Part shown: in pieces, positions 8,086-17,007 of the stretch
Numbering within the stretch: the first letter of the stretch is position 1
How the letters are laid out: every line of letters starts with the position of its first letter
NCBI RefSeq assembly: GCF_016889705.1
Contig: NZ_CP069526.1
Location: 1,240,001-1,304,000, forward strand
DNA: 64,000 nucleotides
Direction: 5' to 3'
Origin: Amycolatopsis sp. FDAARGOS 1241
GTDB lineage: Bacteria > Actinomycetota > Actinomycetes > Mycobacteriales > Pseudonocardiaceae
Position numbers and translations under genes: made by a program
Notes under the pieces: generated by a model
What the model was told of the DNA's origin: nothing
Database searches by the model: none
The model's input: the letters and a program-made list of their open reading frames with translations, nothing else

Positions 8086-8685
8086 TCAACCCGCGCTTCG
8101 TGACAGTCCGGACCAGAGCAGATCCATGGCGTAACCGGTCGCCATCTCAGGGGTCACGTCCGGGAAGCGCTCGCACCAGATCGCCAGCCGCTCACACGCG
8201 CCCACCACGAACTCGGCCGACGCTTCGGCGCGCAGTTCGTCCTCGCTGTCGAGGTAGCCGCTCATCAGCGCGGCGATGAGGTCGGTCTGCTGGCGGCGGG
8301 TCTGCTCGATCTCGTCCGCGGCCGGCGTGCCGATCAGCGCCATCTCGTGCCGCAGCAGCGACCACGCCTCCCGCCGCTCGCGGATGAAGACGAAGAACGC
8401 CAGCAACCCGCGCCGCAGGGCGTCCTCGGCGGACGGGGCGCCGACGATCGACTGCTCCGTGACCTCGCGCAACGCCGCTCGCGACTGCCGGATGCACGCC
8501 AGCAGCAGGCCCTCCTTCGAACGGAAGTACTCGTACAGCATCGGTTTCGAGACGCCCACGAGCTCGGCGATCTCGTCCATCGAGGCGGACGCGTAGCCGC
8601 GTTCGGTGAACACCCGCTCGGCGACCTCGATCATCTGCCGTTCGCGCTCGGCCCGGGGCATGCGCTTGCGTTTCGCGGTGGTCAC
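8086..8685 (-). CDS. TetR/AcrR-family transcriptional regulator
   Basis: A 199-aa TetR protein. The HTH is at about residues 15-60 (MIEVAERVFTERGYASASMD, then IAELVGVSKPMLYEYFRSKE), followed by a helical ligand domain. The start is GTG 8685; an internal ATG nine codons later is an alternative. It is divergent from a flavin monooxygenase, and a perfect 6-3-6 palindrome lies between the two genes. By TetR convention it should repress the monooxygenase and itself. The inducer is unknown. Confidence 0.88.
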   Translation of the reverse strand: MTTAKRKRMPRAERERQMIEVAERVFTERGYASASMDEIAELVGVSKPMLYEYFRSKEGLLLACIRQSRAALREVTEQSIVGAPSAEDALRRGLLAFFVFIRERREAWSLLRHEMALIGTPAADEIEQTRRQQTDLIAALMSGYLDSEDELRAEASAEFVVGACERLAIWCERFPDVTPEMATGYAMDLLWSGLSRSAG

Positions 8686-8707
8686 GGGAACACTCTACGG
8701 CCGGTAA

Positions 8708-8722
8708 CCTACTCAAAGTAGG
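8708..8722. promoter_or_regulatory. Palindromic operator between TetR and monooxygenase genes
   Basis: CCTACT-CAA-AGTAGG is a perfect 6-3-6 inverted repeat, 22 bp upstream of the TetR start and 34 bp upstream of the monooxygenase ATG. It is the likely TetR binding site (inference from symmetry and position). Confidence 0.65.
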
Positions 8723-8755
8723 ATGGACTCCGGGTAACAGTACACGGGAGGGCGA

Positions 8756-10216
8756 ATGGGCAATCGCACCGAGACCGGGGTCATCGTGGTCGGGACCGGC
8801 TTCTCCGGCCTGGGCATGGCGATCCAGCTGCGGAAAGACGGCCGCGAGGACTTCGTGATCCTCGAGAAGGCCGAGGCCGTCGGCGGCACCTGGCGCGACA
8901 ACAGCTACCCCGGCTGCGCGTGTGACATCCCGTCGCACATGTACTCGTTCTCGTTCGAGCAGAACCCCGGCTGGTCGCGCGCCTACTCATCCCAGCCGGA
9001 GATCTGGCGCTACCTGCGCGACGTCACCGACAAGTACGGCCTGCGCCGCCACATCCGCTTCGGCCAGGAGATGACCGGCGCGCGCTGGGACGCCGACGAG
9101 AACCGGTGGCACGTCAGCACCAAAGGTGGCGGCGAGTTCGTCGCGAAGGCTCTGGTCGCGGGCGTCGGTGCGCTGCACCGGCCGCAGATCCCGGACCTGC
9201 CTGGCATCGAGGAGTTCGCCGGTCCCGCGTTCCACTCCGCGCAGTGGGACCACGAGTACGACCTGACCGGCAAGCGCGTCGCCGTGATCGGCACCGGCGC
9301 GAGCGCGGTGCAGTTCGTGCCGGAGATCGCCCCGAAGGTCGCGCAGCTGACGCTGTTCCAGCGCACGCCGCCGTGGGTCATGCCGAAGGCCGACCACGAC
9401 ATGCCGGGCTGGGCGCGTGGCCTGTTCAAGGCGCTGCCGCTCGCGCAGCGCGCCTACCGCGACATCCTGTACTGGACGCTCGAAGCCCGTGCGATCGGCT
9501 TCAACGGCCAGCCGTGGGTGATGAAGCTCGGCCAGCGGATCGCGAAGCGCAACATCGACCACGCCGTGTCCGACCCGGTGCTGCGGGCGAAGCTGACGCC
9601 GGACTACACCATGGGCTGCAAGCGGGTGCTGATCTCCAACGACTACTACCCGGCGCTGGCCAGGGACAACGTCGACGTGGTCACCGACGGCGTCGCCGAG
9701 GTCCGCGAGCACAGCGTCGTCGACGCGGCCGGCGTGGAGCACGAAGTCGACGCGATCGTCTACGGCACCGGCTTCCACGTGACCGACGCGTTCGACACCC
9801 TCGAGATCATCGGCCGCGACGGGCGCAACCTCGCCAAGGAGTGGGCGGCCGAGGGGATGCGCACGCACCTCGGGATTACCGTCAACGGCTTCCCGAACCT
9901 GTTCTTCCTGCTCGGGCCCAACACCGGCCTCGGGCACAACTCCGTGGTCTTCATGATCGAAGCCCAGATCTCCTACATCGCCCAGGCGCTGCGGCTCGCG
10001 CGCGGCCGCGCGCTCGAACCGCGGGCCGACGTGCAGGAGGCGTTCAACACCGACGTGCAGCGCAAGCTCGCGAAGGGCATCTGGACGCAGGGCGGCTGCA
10101 AGAGCTGGTACCTCGATGCGAAGGGCGTGAACCGCACCATCTGGCCCGGCTTCACGTGGCGCTACTGGCTCGACACCCGCACCGTCCGGCGCGAGGACTA
10201 CGAACTGCTCGGCTGA
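8756..10216 (+). CDS. Flavin-binding monooxygenase (Baeyer-Villiger type)
   Basis: A 486-aa class B flavin monooxygenase. It has GTGFSGLGMAIQLRKDG (FAD GxGxxG), GGTWRDNSYPGCACDIPSHM (conserved GGTW and PG motifs), FAGPAFHSAQWD (matching the FxGxxxHxxxW fingerprint of Baeyer-Villiger monooxygenases), and GTGASAVQF for NADPH. ATG 8756 follows GGGAGGGCG. Enzymes of this family insert oxygen next to ketones or oxidise heteroatoms using NADPH and O2. It is controlled by the divergent TetR through the palindrome between them (inferred). The natural substrate cannot be told. Confidence 0.9.
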   Translation: MGNRTETGVIVVGTGFSGLGMAIQLRKDGREDFVILEKAEAVGGTWRDNSYPGCACDIPSHMYSFSFEQNPGWSRAYSSQPEIWRYLRDVTDKYGLRRHIRFGQEMTGARWDADENRWHVSTKGGGEFVAKALVAGVGALHRPQIPDLPGIEEFAGPAFHSAQWDHEYDLTGKRVAVIGTGASAVQFVPEIAPKVAQLTLFQRTPPWVMPKADHDMPGWARGLFKALPLAQRAYRDILYWTLEARAIGFNGQPWVMKLGQRIAKRNIDHAVSDPVLRAKLTPDYTMGCKRVLISNDYYPALARDNVDVVTDGVAEVREHSVVDAAGVEHEVDAIVYGTGFHVTDAFDTLEIIGRDGRNLAKEWAAEGMRTHLGITVNGFPNLFFLLGPNTGLGHNSVVFMIEAQISYIAQALRLARGRALEPRADVQEAFNTDVQRKLAKGIWTQGGCKSWYLDAKGVNRTIWPGFTWRYWLDTRTVRREDYELLG

Positions 10217-10233
10217 CCGGACGAGGGTACGAA

Positions 10234-10272
10234 GGGGACTTTCGCGGCAGGGGAGGAGGCGCGAAAGTCCCC
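10234..10272 (+). terminator. Hairpin terminator after the monooxygenase
   Basis: GGGGACTTTCGCG at 10234-10246 pairs perfectly with CGCGAAAGTCCCC at 10260-10272 across a 13-base loop, 18 bp after the monooxygenase stop. There is no strong T tract, as is usual in GC-rich actinomycetes. Confidence 0.65.
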
Positions 10273-10366
10273 CTCGTGGTCTGTGGAGTGGCTTGTGGAG
10301 GGCGTGCGGGGTCGGCGCACGGACCACGGCGAGCCGTGGGCGTGCGCGAACCACGCGGGGAGGTGC

Positions 10367-10403
10367 GGGGGCTTTCGCGGCCTCCGACGACGCGAAAGCC
10401 CCC
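10367..10403 (-). terminator. Second, related hairpin terminator
   Basis: GGGGGCTTTCGCG at 10367-10379 pairs perfectly with CGCGAAAGCCCCC at 10391-10403. The arms differ at one base pair from the hairpin 130 bp earlier, so the two convergent genes each end in a copy of the same stem type. This one serves the minus-strand XRE-type gene. Confidence 0.6.
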
Positions 10404-10428
10404 GTCCGGATGAAGCCCGGCTCCGGGA

Positions 10429-10905
10429 TCAGGCCGGGGCGAGCTTGCGCAGGTGGCTGATCAGCTCCACGACCGGCAGGTCGCACAGCTCGGCCATCCG
10501 CTCGAGTGCCGGGAGGTCGAGGGACACCTCCGAGCCGGACCCGGCACCCGGCTCCGGGGTGCGCCGCAGGCGGTCTTCGGCCCAGCGGCGAAGCGGCAGC
10601 AGCTCCGGTGCGGCCTCGGCGACGACCCGGTTCAGGTCGACGCGCACGCGACCCGGTTCTTCGACGAACACGCGCCGGTGCACCTTGGCCAGCAAGTCCT
10701 GGGGCAGCTCGTCCATCGCGACGCACAGTTCGACCAGGCGCACGACGGAACACTGCCGCGTGCCCAGCTCGTACGTCGCCAGCGTCTGCAGCGAGATCTC
10801 GCTCTGCAGATGCGTGTTCAGCTCCTTGCGCGTCCACCCTCGCCTGCGCCGGAGCTTGCGGAGCTCGTCTCCGAGTATCCGCTGGTAGTGCTCAGCGTCG
10901 ATCAC
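10429..10905 (-). CDS. Helix-turn-helix (XRE-type) regulator
   Basis: A 158-aa protein with an N-terminal helix-turn-helix: LRKLRRRRGWTRKELNTHLQ then ISLQTLATYELGTRQCSVVR (about residues 10-55), a Cro/C1-type fold. It continues with LVELCVAMDELPQDLLAKVH and a C-terminal part of unknown fold. GTG 10905 was chosen because GAGGAA lies just before it; the neighbouring GTG at 10908 is an alternative. It resembles a single-domain XRE regulator recurrent in this actinomycete group, but I cannot name its targets. Confidence 0.8.
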   Translation of the reverse strand: MIDAEHYQRILGDELRKLRRRRGWTRKELNTHLQSEISLQTLATYELGTRQCSVVRLVELCVAMDELPQDLLAKVHRRVFVEEPGRVRVDLNRVVAEAAPELLPLRRWAEDRLRRTPEPGAGSGSEVSLDLPALERMAELCDLPVVELISHLRKLAPA

Positions 10906-11094
10906 CACTTCCTCGTCCCCTGCCCTGCTCAACGCTCCACCGCGCCCCCGTCCGCTGCCGTGACTGCGAACGTGCGCGCGTCTCACGTGTATGAAAGTGG
11001 GCAGCGGGCTTTTCCTTACGCGGTTTCCGCCAAGTCTTTGGTGACGATTTCGCAGACTGGTCCGTTCGGGGCAGCCGCGAGTGCGCTGAACAGG

Positions 11095-12762
11095 TCAGTT
11101 GACGCAGGGGACGCCGTTGGCCGTGATGGGTTTGTCCTCACCCGAGCCGGCGGGCGGGGCGGCGGGGGAGGACGCGGGCGCGTTGCCCGAGCCCGCCGGG
11201 GCGCCCGCTCCGTTGGCCGCATTGTCGGCGCTCGGGTGGTAGTCGGAGCCGAGGAAAACCATCACGTGGCCCGGGGACACGCTCTTGTCCTCTTGCACGG
11301 TCGCCTTGGTGCCGAGCGCGTCGGCGACCGCGTTGCCGGAGGCCTCGCCCCCGTTCGGCACCCAGATCACGGTGGACAAGCGCGACGACGCGTTGGCCGT
11401 CTCGCCCGCGGAGAAGCCCTTGCCGACGAGCTGCTTCGACACGCTCGCGGCCAAGCCGTCGCGGCCCGACGCGTTGCGGACGTCGACGGTGGTGCCCTTG
11501 TTCGCGTCGTCCGGCTCCGGCGCCTGCGCCTGCTGGCCGCTCTGCGGGGCGGCCAGGCCCTGCACGAAGTTCTTCACCTGGTGCGGGTCGACCTTGATCG
11601 CGACGCCGTCGTTCGGCGTCTGGTAGGCGACGTCCTCGGTCGGGATGGTGCGGAACTCGAGCTGGCCGCCGGTGAGGCCCTTCATCTGCTGGGCGAAGCT
11701 GAAGATGTCCCAGTTCTGGTTGAGGACCACGGACTTCTTGATGGCGTCGATCAGCGCGTTGAGCTTGCCCGGGTCGGCCAGCGTGCCTGCCGAGAGCACC
11801 TTGCGCGCCATGCCGGCCATGAACACCTGCTGGCGCACCACACGATCGAGGTCGCCGCGCGGCAGGCCGTGGCGCTGCCGGACGAACTCGAGCGCCTGCA
11901 CACCGGAGATCGTGTGCACGCCCTTGGTGAAGTTCGCGCCCGAGTACTGGTCGTTCACGTTCTCGTTCAGGCACACGTCCACGCCGCCGATGGCCTGCGT
12001 GATGTCGCTGAAGCCGAGCAGGTTGATGGCCGCGTAGTTGTCGATCGTGGAGCCCGTGAGGTTCTCGACGGTGGAGATGAGCTCCTTCGCACCGGCCTGG
12101 TTGGCCTTGACGTCGAGCTCTTTCGGGTCCGCCACCCCCTGCGCCTGCAGCTGCTTGCGGGCGTCGAGCATCGCGCGGGCGTACGCGGAGTTGATCTTGT
12201 GCTGGCCGTAGCCGGGGATGCTGACGTACGAGTCGCGGGGGATCGAGATCGCGACGGCCTTGCTGCCGTCGTTCGGGATGTGCACGAAGATCAGCGTGTC
12301 GGTGTTCAGCTCGCCGTCGGACACGCCCGCGCGAAGCTGGGCCAGCAACTGCGGCGAGAGCGGGTTGCCTTGCGCGTCAGTGCGGCTGTCGAGGCCGACG
12401 AGCAGGATGTCACGCGCACCGTCGGCGGGCTTGTCGCCGCCCGAGTTCGGGCTGATCACGTCGGCGTAGTTCAGGCCGTTGACGAGGCCCTGCATCGCGG
12501 CCCACGCGTAGCCGGTGAGGCCCATGACCAGCAGCGACACGACGGTGACGGCGATCTTGGCGCCGCGGAAGGAGCGGTGGCGCACGGGCCGCCGCGGGGG
12601 CGGGCCGGACCGGCGTTGCGACGAGCGGGGCGGGCCGTGGTCGCGATCCCGCCGGTCGCGCCCGGGTGGCGGCACGCGGCCGGGGCTTCGCCTGCCCGGC
12701 GTGTCCTGCCAGGGGCGGGCGGGGCGTCGGCCGCCTTGCCCGTTCCGTGGCGGATAGTCCAC
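11095..12762 (-). CDS. LCP-family cell-wall ligase with LytR C-terminal domain
   Basis: A 555-aa membrane-anchored protein. A basic, proline-rich cytoplasmic head (about 1-68) is followed by one membrane span (IAVTVVSLLVMGLTGYAWAA). The LytR-CpsA-Psr domain starts at ARDILLVGLDSR and has AISIPRDSYVSIPGYGQHKI and FVRQRHGLPRGDLDRVVRQQ, with the conserved Arg and Asp residues of the phosphotransferase site. A C-terminal LytR_C domain (VDVRNASGRDGLAASVSKQL) and a Ser/Pro/Ala tail follow. LCP enzymes transfer undecaprenyl-linked polymers such as arabinogalactan or teichoic acids to peptidoglycan. The start is GTG 12762 after GAGGAGTGAGGAG. Confidence 0.92.
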   Translation of the reverse strand: MDYPPRNGQGGRRPARPWQDTPGRRSPGRVPPPGRDRRDRDHGPPRSSQRRSGPPPRRPVRHRSFRGAKIAVTVVSLLVMGLTGYAWAAMQGLVNGLNYADVISPNSGGDKPADGARDILLVGLDSRTDAQGNPLSPQLLAQLRAGVSDGELNTDTLIFVHIPNDGSKAVAISIPRDSYVSIPGYGQHKINSAYARAMLDARKQLQAQGVADPKELDVKANQAGAKELISTVENLTGSTIDNYAAINLLGFSDITQAIGGVDVCLNENVNDQYSGANFTKGVHTISGVQALEFVRQRHGLPRGDLDRVVRQQVFMAGMARKVLSAGTLADPGKLNALIDAIKKSVVLNQNWDIFSFAQQMKGLTGGQLEFRTIPTEDVAYQTPNDGVAIKVDPHQVKNFVQGLAAPQSGQQAQAPEPDDANKGTTVDVRNASGRDGLAASVSKQLVGKGFSAGETANASSRLSTVIWVPNGGEASGNAVADALGTKATVQEDKSVSPGHVMVFLGSDYHPSADNAANGAGAPAGSGNAPASSPAAPPAGSGEDKPITANGVPCVN

Positions 12763-12947
12763 GCGGTCCGCTCCTCACTCCTCGTCGTCCGTGTCCGGTA
12801 CTCCCGGACCTGAAGACGCATGGTGCCTGGCCGGGGTTGCGGTGGGCCCGCACCTCCCCCTGGCCGTGTGGCCTGCACCACCATCGTCCGCCATCGCGGG
12901 CACTTTTGCCTGGTCGGCTCTTTGCGTGTCGCGCCCCGAGTTTCCTG

Positions 12948-15131
12948 TCAGGGCGTGGCGCCCGCCGGACGTCGGCCCGGGACCAGGCACGACGCGGCGG
13001 CGAGCAGGGCGAACGCGGCGGTCGCCGTGTGAAGCACCACCGTCGTCGCACCGCCCGGCTGGCCGTCGCCGGCGGCCATGAGCGCCGGAGCGCAGGCGAG
13101 CGCGCACACGAGCCACGTGCCGGCCGACAGCGCGGCGCCGGTGCGGACGGTGTGCAGCAGCAGCACGCCGAGCAGCAGGTGCACGAGGCTCTGGACCGGG
13201 TCGAGGTGCAGGCCCAGGAAGTCGGCGTCCGCGGCGACGTTGCCGAAGCGGGCCAGAGCGAGCCCGAACACGCCGAGCGTCGCGTAGCCGATGCCGAGCG
13301 CGGCGGCGGCCCGCGTCAGCAGCACCGGGCGCCAGCCGGTCACCGCCCGCGGCCGGGGCGGAAGTGGGACGGGGCCGTCCTCGTGGCCCTTTCGTTCCCC
13401 TCCGCCGTGTCGCTCGAACCACCAGAACACCAGGCCCGCGGGCACCAGCAAGAGCGCGATCGCGACGGCCGCGCGTGGCTGCACGAGCCAGGCCAGCCCG
13501 GCGGCGATCGGGCCCGGCAGGTAGACGACCGCGACGAGCAGCAGCATTGCCGCCAGGAACGCCAGGTACAGGCTCATCGGCGCGCGCAGCACGACGCGCG
13601 TCACACCGCTGACCCGCGGTCGCGCCGCGACGCGCAGCAGCCGGGCGCCCAGCAGCCCGGCGACACCGAGCTGGCTGATCCCCAGCAGCAGGACCTCCCA
13701 CGGCGGCGCCGACAGCGCGGCCGGCGCGCCCGGGCTGCCGAGCAGGATCGGCGACGCACCCAGCGCGAAGGTCGCGACGAGGAGCGCGCCGACACCGGCC
13801 ACCGCGGCGCCGGCGAGCACGGGCCGGGGGAGCCGGAGACCGTCGGCGTGGGCGAACGCGACCTGCTGGGCCAGCAGCGCGAACGCCAGCGTCGCGCCGT
13901 ACCCCGGCAGCGGTGAACCCGACCACGCCGCTGCCGCCTCGCCGCCGGCGACGAGCGCGCCGAGCCCGGCCACGGACCACAGCCGGATCCGGCGGTAGAG
14001 CGCGAGCAGCACGGGCGCGCCGACGATCGTCAGCAGGTACACGCCGAGCAGCCACAGCGGGTGCAGCGCGATGCGCATGACCGTGGCGTTCGTGCCTGCC
14101 GGAATGCCGAGCAGCTCCAGCGCGAGGGGCACGACCAGCGCGACGACGGCGAAGATCAGCGCGGGCCGCAGCAGCGGGCTCGCGCGTTCGGCCAGGTAGT
14201 GGCGGTAGCCGCGGTCGCGTTCGGCCTGCCAGCCGGTCGCGTTCGCGTGCCCGCCGGCGAAGAACAGCACGGCAGTGAGCTGGGTGACCCATGTCACCGG
14301 CCACCACGCGGACTCGGGCGCGCCCGCCCAGTCGGCCAGCGCGGTCGCCGATTCGCCGACCATCAGCAGCACCGCGCCGCCGACGCCGAGGATCGCCCAC
14401 CGCGCGGGCGGGCCGGTCGGGATCCGGACGGGCCGGGGCGTGGTGTGCCGGGCGGTGTGCCAGCCGCGCAGCCGGAAGACCAGCAGGCAGCCGATCACCA
14501 GCACGCCGGCGACCATGGGCCCGATCGGGTCGGCGACCGGCGGACCCCACCGCTGGTGCCACGAGTTCACGACCAGGCCGGCGGAGTACAGCGTCGCGAC
14601 GAGCTGGCAGGTGCGCGGTGAGTCCATCGGGTTCACCACGCACGCGTGGTGCATGTCGTGCGACAGCTGGGCGTCGAGTGCGGCCCGCACGCTCTGGTCG
14701 AGCGGGTGGCCCTTCTTGTCCGCGTAGCGCAGCAGGTCGTAGCCCAGGTCGTGGGCCTTGCACGGCACGGCGTAGTCCCACTTGGTGTTGTCGTCACCCC
14801 ACGGGGCGGAGCACCCGCCGTCTAAGTGGACGGCGCGGACGGTCCCGTCGCGCGCGGGCAGCGCGCCCGGGCGCACGCCGCTGACGGCGGTGAAGTCCTT
14901 CGGGAGCAGGGCGAGCGCCGTCGGCTGCGGGCCGGGGTGGGCCAGCGCCTCGATCGCGTTCTGCGCCGCCAGCACGTCGCCGGTCGGCGGGCCCTGGTCC
15001 GGCGGCGACGCCGGACGCGACGCGATGAGCCCGAAGGCGAACACCACGAAGAGCACCAGCAGGAGCCAGCCCGATGTCGACCAGGGACGGCGGAGGCGGA
15101 CGGCGGCCGGTCGGTCGTCGATGGCTGACAT
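12948..15131 (-). CDS. Large membrane protein with N-terminal phospholipase A2-like domain
   Basis: A 727-aa protein. One N-terminal membrane span (about 21-38) is followed by an extracytoplasmic segment in which GGCSAPWGDDNTKWDYAVPC and CKAHDLGYDLLRYADKKG resemble prokaryotic phospholipase A2: cysteines near 107 and 124 and the His-Asp pair at 127-128, with HDMHHAC further on. From about residue 205 there are many hydrophobic segments; the middle resembles multi-span acyltransferase-like membrane proteins, and the end (NVAADADFLGLHLDPVQSLV, HLLLGVLLLHT) resembles DUF4383. I have not seen this domain combination named. It is upstream of, and may be cotranscribed with, the LCP gene (185 bp gap). 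Confidence 0.8.
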   Translation of the reverse strand: MSAIDDRPAAVRLRRPWSTSGWLLLVLFVVFAFGLIASRPASPPDQGPPTGDVLAAQNAIEALAHPGPQPTALALLPKDFTAVSGVRPGALPARDGTVRAVHLDGGCSAPWGDDNTKWDYAVPCKAHDLGYDLLRYADKKGHPLDQSVRAALDAQLSHDMHHACVVNPMDSPRTCQLVATLYSAGLVVNSWHQRWGPPVADPIGPMVAGVLVIGCLLVFRLRGWHTARHTTPRPVRIPTGPPARWAILGVGGAVLLMVGESATALADWAGAPESAWWPVTWVTQLTAVLFFAGGHANATGWQAERDRGYRHYLAERASPLLRPALIFAVVALVVPLALELLGIPAGTNATVMRIALHPLWLLGVYLLTIVGAPVLLALYRRIRLWSVAGLGALVAGGEAAAAWSGSPLPGYGATLAFALLAQQVAFAHADGLRLPRPVLAGAAVAGVGALLVATFALGASPILLGSPGAPAALSAPPWEVLLLGISQLGVAGLLGARLLRVAARPRVSGVTRVVLRAPMSLYLAFLAAMLLLVAVVYLPGPIAAGLAWLVQPRAAVAIALLLVPAGLVFWWFERHGGGERKGHEDGPVPLPPRPRAVTGWRPVLLTRAAAALGIGYATLGVFGLALARFGNVAADADFLGLHLDPVQSLVHLLLGVLLLHTVRTGAALSAGTWLVCALACAPALMAAGDGQPGGATTVVLHTATAAFALLAAASCLVPGRRPAGATP

Positions 15132-15393
15132 GCGCTCCAGGGTGCCAGTTGTTCACGAGAGGCGGCACGGGGACGCCCCCTGGACGTGGTGGGGGTATCC
15201 CCACGGCCGTTCGGGCGAATGTCGGTAAACGCATTTCAGGTGGTGATGAATTGACGGCGCCCCATTCCGCCGGTTCGGTCACGGAGAGCGAAAGCGGAAC
15301 AATTCTCCGGCTCGTTATCCGGGGTTTCGCGAGGCGAACGCGATTAATCGGAATTGGGTCCGTCGGTAATTCGCGCGGGTGATTCGCGAAAGC

Positions 15394-16830
15394 TCAGGCC
15401 GGGCGCGGCGGTGGATCCGCGTCGGCGAACCGCACCTGGTTCCGGCCGCCTTCCTTCGCGGCATACACAGCGACGTCGGCCGCGTGGAGCAACTGTTCCA
15501 CCGTCGTTCCGTTCGGGCCGAGCAGCGCCACTCCGATCGACGTCGTCCGCCCGGTGATACGGGCGCGCCCGCCGCGCTTGTCGGTGGTCACGATCTGCTG
15601 GTCGGCGATGGCGGTGCGGATTCGTTCGGCCGTCACCTTGGCCGCCGTTTGGTCCACATCGGGCAGCAGGATCAGGAATTCCTCGCCGCCGAAGCGGCCG
15701 ATGACGTCCCTGGGCCGCGTGATGTCGTCGAGGGTCTGAGCCACCGTCCGCAGCACGTCGTCACCCGCCGGGTGGCCGTAGGTGTCGTTGATCCACTTGA
15801 AGTGGTCGAGGTCGATCATCAGCAGCGCCAGCATTTCGTTGCCGCGCGCGGCCCGCGCCAGGGCGCGTTCGGCCGATTCGGACCACCCGCGCACGTTGAA
15901 GATGCCGGTCTTCGGGTCCGTCCGGGCCTCCGACTGCAGCTGGTTGATCTCGGCGAGGCGGTTGCCGAGCACGGTGATGAGCACCAGGATGATGATCGCC
16001 GGCGGGATGTTCACCAGCAGGATCGTGGCGATCGTGCCCAGCCCGATCGTCGAGAGCTCCAGCAGGTTGTCGTCCTTCGTGCCCAGCACGTTGCTCAGCG
16101 TCGGCGCGGACGTGCCGCCGAGTGCGAGCAGGCTGCCGATGACGATCGCCTGCAGCGCCGCGTAGACGAAGCCGACGAGCATCAGGATGCCGAAGACCTT
16201 CAGCGAGTTCCCGGGCGTGAGGTGCTGGATGTCGGCCGAGGCGAAGGTCTGGTACAGCTCGTGCGCGACCAGGGCGGCCACGGCGTGCGTGAACGAGGTG
16301 AACACGAACTTGTGCGGCGGCCGCCGCGAGTTGAACCAGCGCTGCACGCGGACGATGAAGATCAGCAGCAGTGTCAGGTGGATCGGCAGGAGCAGCGCAC
16401 CCGGGAACACCCAGATGCCCGACAGGTCGATGTGGACGGCCGTCACGCGGTTGCGCCGTCGCTCCTCCTGCCGCCGGGTCAGCTGGATGTGCACTGTGGC
16501 GCACACGGCGAGGATGCCGAACCGGGCCCAGTCGACCAGCGTCGTGGCGCCGGTGGTGACGATCGCGAACGTCAGCACGCCGACGGCGAGCGCTTCCCAG
16601 GAAAGCAGGAAAACGATCATCGGGCGCGGCTTGGTCCACAGATCCCACGACCTGATCGGATTGCGGGAAATCAACTCGCGAAGCCGTTTGCCAACGCCCT
16701 GCGACCGTTCGGTCGCCGCTGGTGAACCACCGGAAGAATCTTGTGAACTCGAGGGGTGATCATGGTTCGATGTGGGTACCCAGCGTTTGGAGTCCGTCGG
16801 TTCACCGTGCGCGTGTCCGTTCTCGGGCAT
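15394..16830 (-). CDS. Membrane diguanylate cyclase (GGDEF)
   Basis: A 478-aa protein. A polar 70-residue head is followed by several membrane spans (about 72-300) and a GGDEF domain. The catalytic signature is GGEEF near residue 381. RPRD sits five residues before it and matches the RxxD inhibitory I-site, so feedback by cyclic di-GMP is likely. DLDHFKWINDTYGHPAGDDV carries the metal-binding Asp and the substrate contacts. There is no EAL domain, so the protein should only make cyclic di-GMP. ATG 16830 follows GGAGGAGG. Its membrane domain looks like a sensor of unknown signal. Confidence 0.92.
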   Translation of the reverse strand: MPENGHAHGEPTDSKRWVPTSNHDHPSSSQDSSGGSPAATERSQGVGKRLRELISRNPIRSWDLWTKPRPMIVFLLSWEALAVGVLTFAIVTTGATTLVDWARFGILAVCATVHIQLTRRQEERRRNRVTAVHIDLSGIWVFPGALLLPIHLTLLLIFIVRVQRWFNSRRPPHKFVFTSFTHAVAALVAHELYQTFASADIQHLTPGNSLKVFGILMLVGFVYAALQAIVIGSLLALGGTSAPTLSNVLGTKDDNLLELSTIGLGTIATILLVNIPPAIIILVLITVLGNRLAEINQLQSEARTDPKTGIFNVRGWSESAERALARAARGNEMLALLMIDLDHFKWINDTYGHPAGDDVLRTVAQTLDDITRPRDVIGRFGGEEFLILLPDVDQTAAKVTAERIRTAIADQQIVTTDKRGGRARITGRTTSIGVALLGPNGTTVEQLLHAADVAVYAAKEGGRNQVRFADADPPPRPA

Positions 16831-17007
16831 CGGGCTCGGCCTCCTCCGGTCTCTCGGGCAGATCGCTTGTAGTGGTATCCGCTGTGGTGCTGTTATCGCT
16901 TACCGGTATCATCGCACTCACCGACTTCCCGGCGGTGTGCAGTCCACGAGCGCAGAATTCGTGGTCCGTCCAACCGTGCGCCTCTCACCAGGAGGTGCCT
17001 TCCCCCG

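Noticed and set aside
10453..12813. 786-codon plus-strand frame opposite the XRE-type and LCP genes
   Set aside because: The opposite strand encodes clear XRE-like and LCP domains; this frame has only low-complexity residues caused by GC bias.
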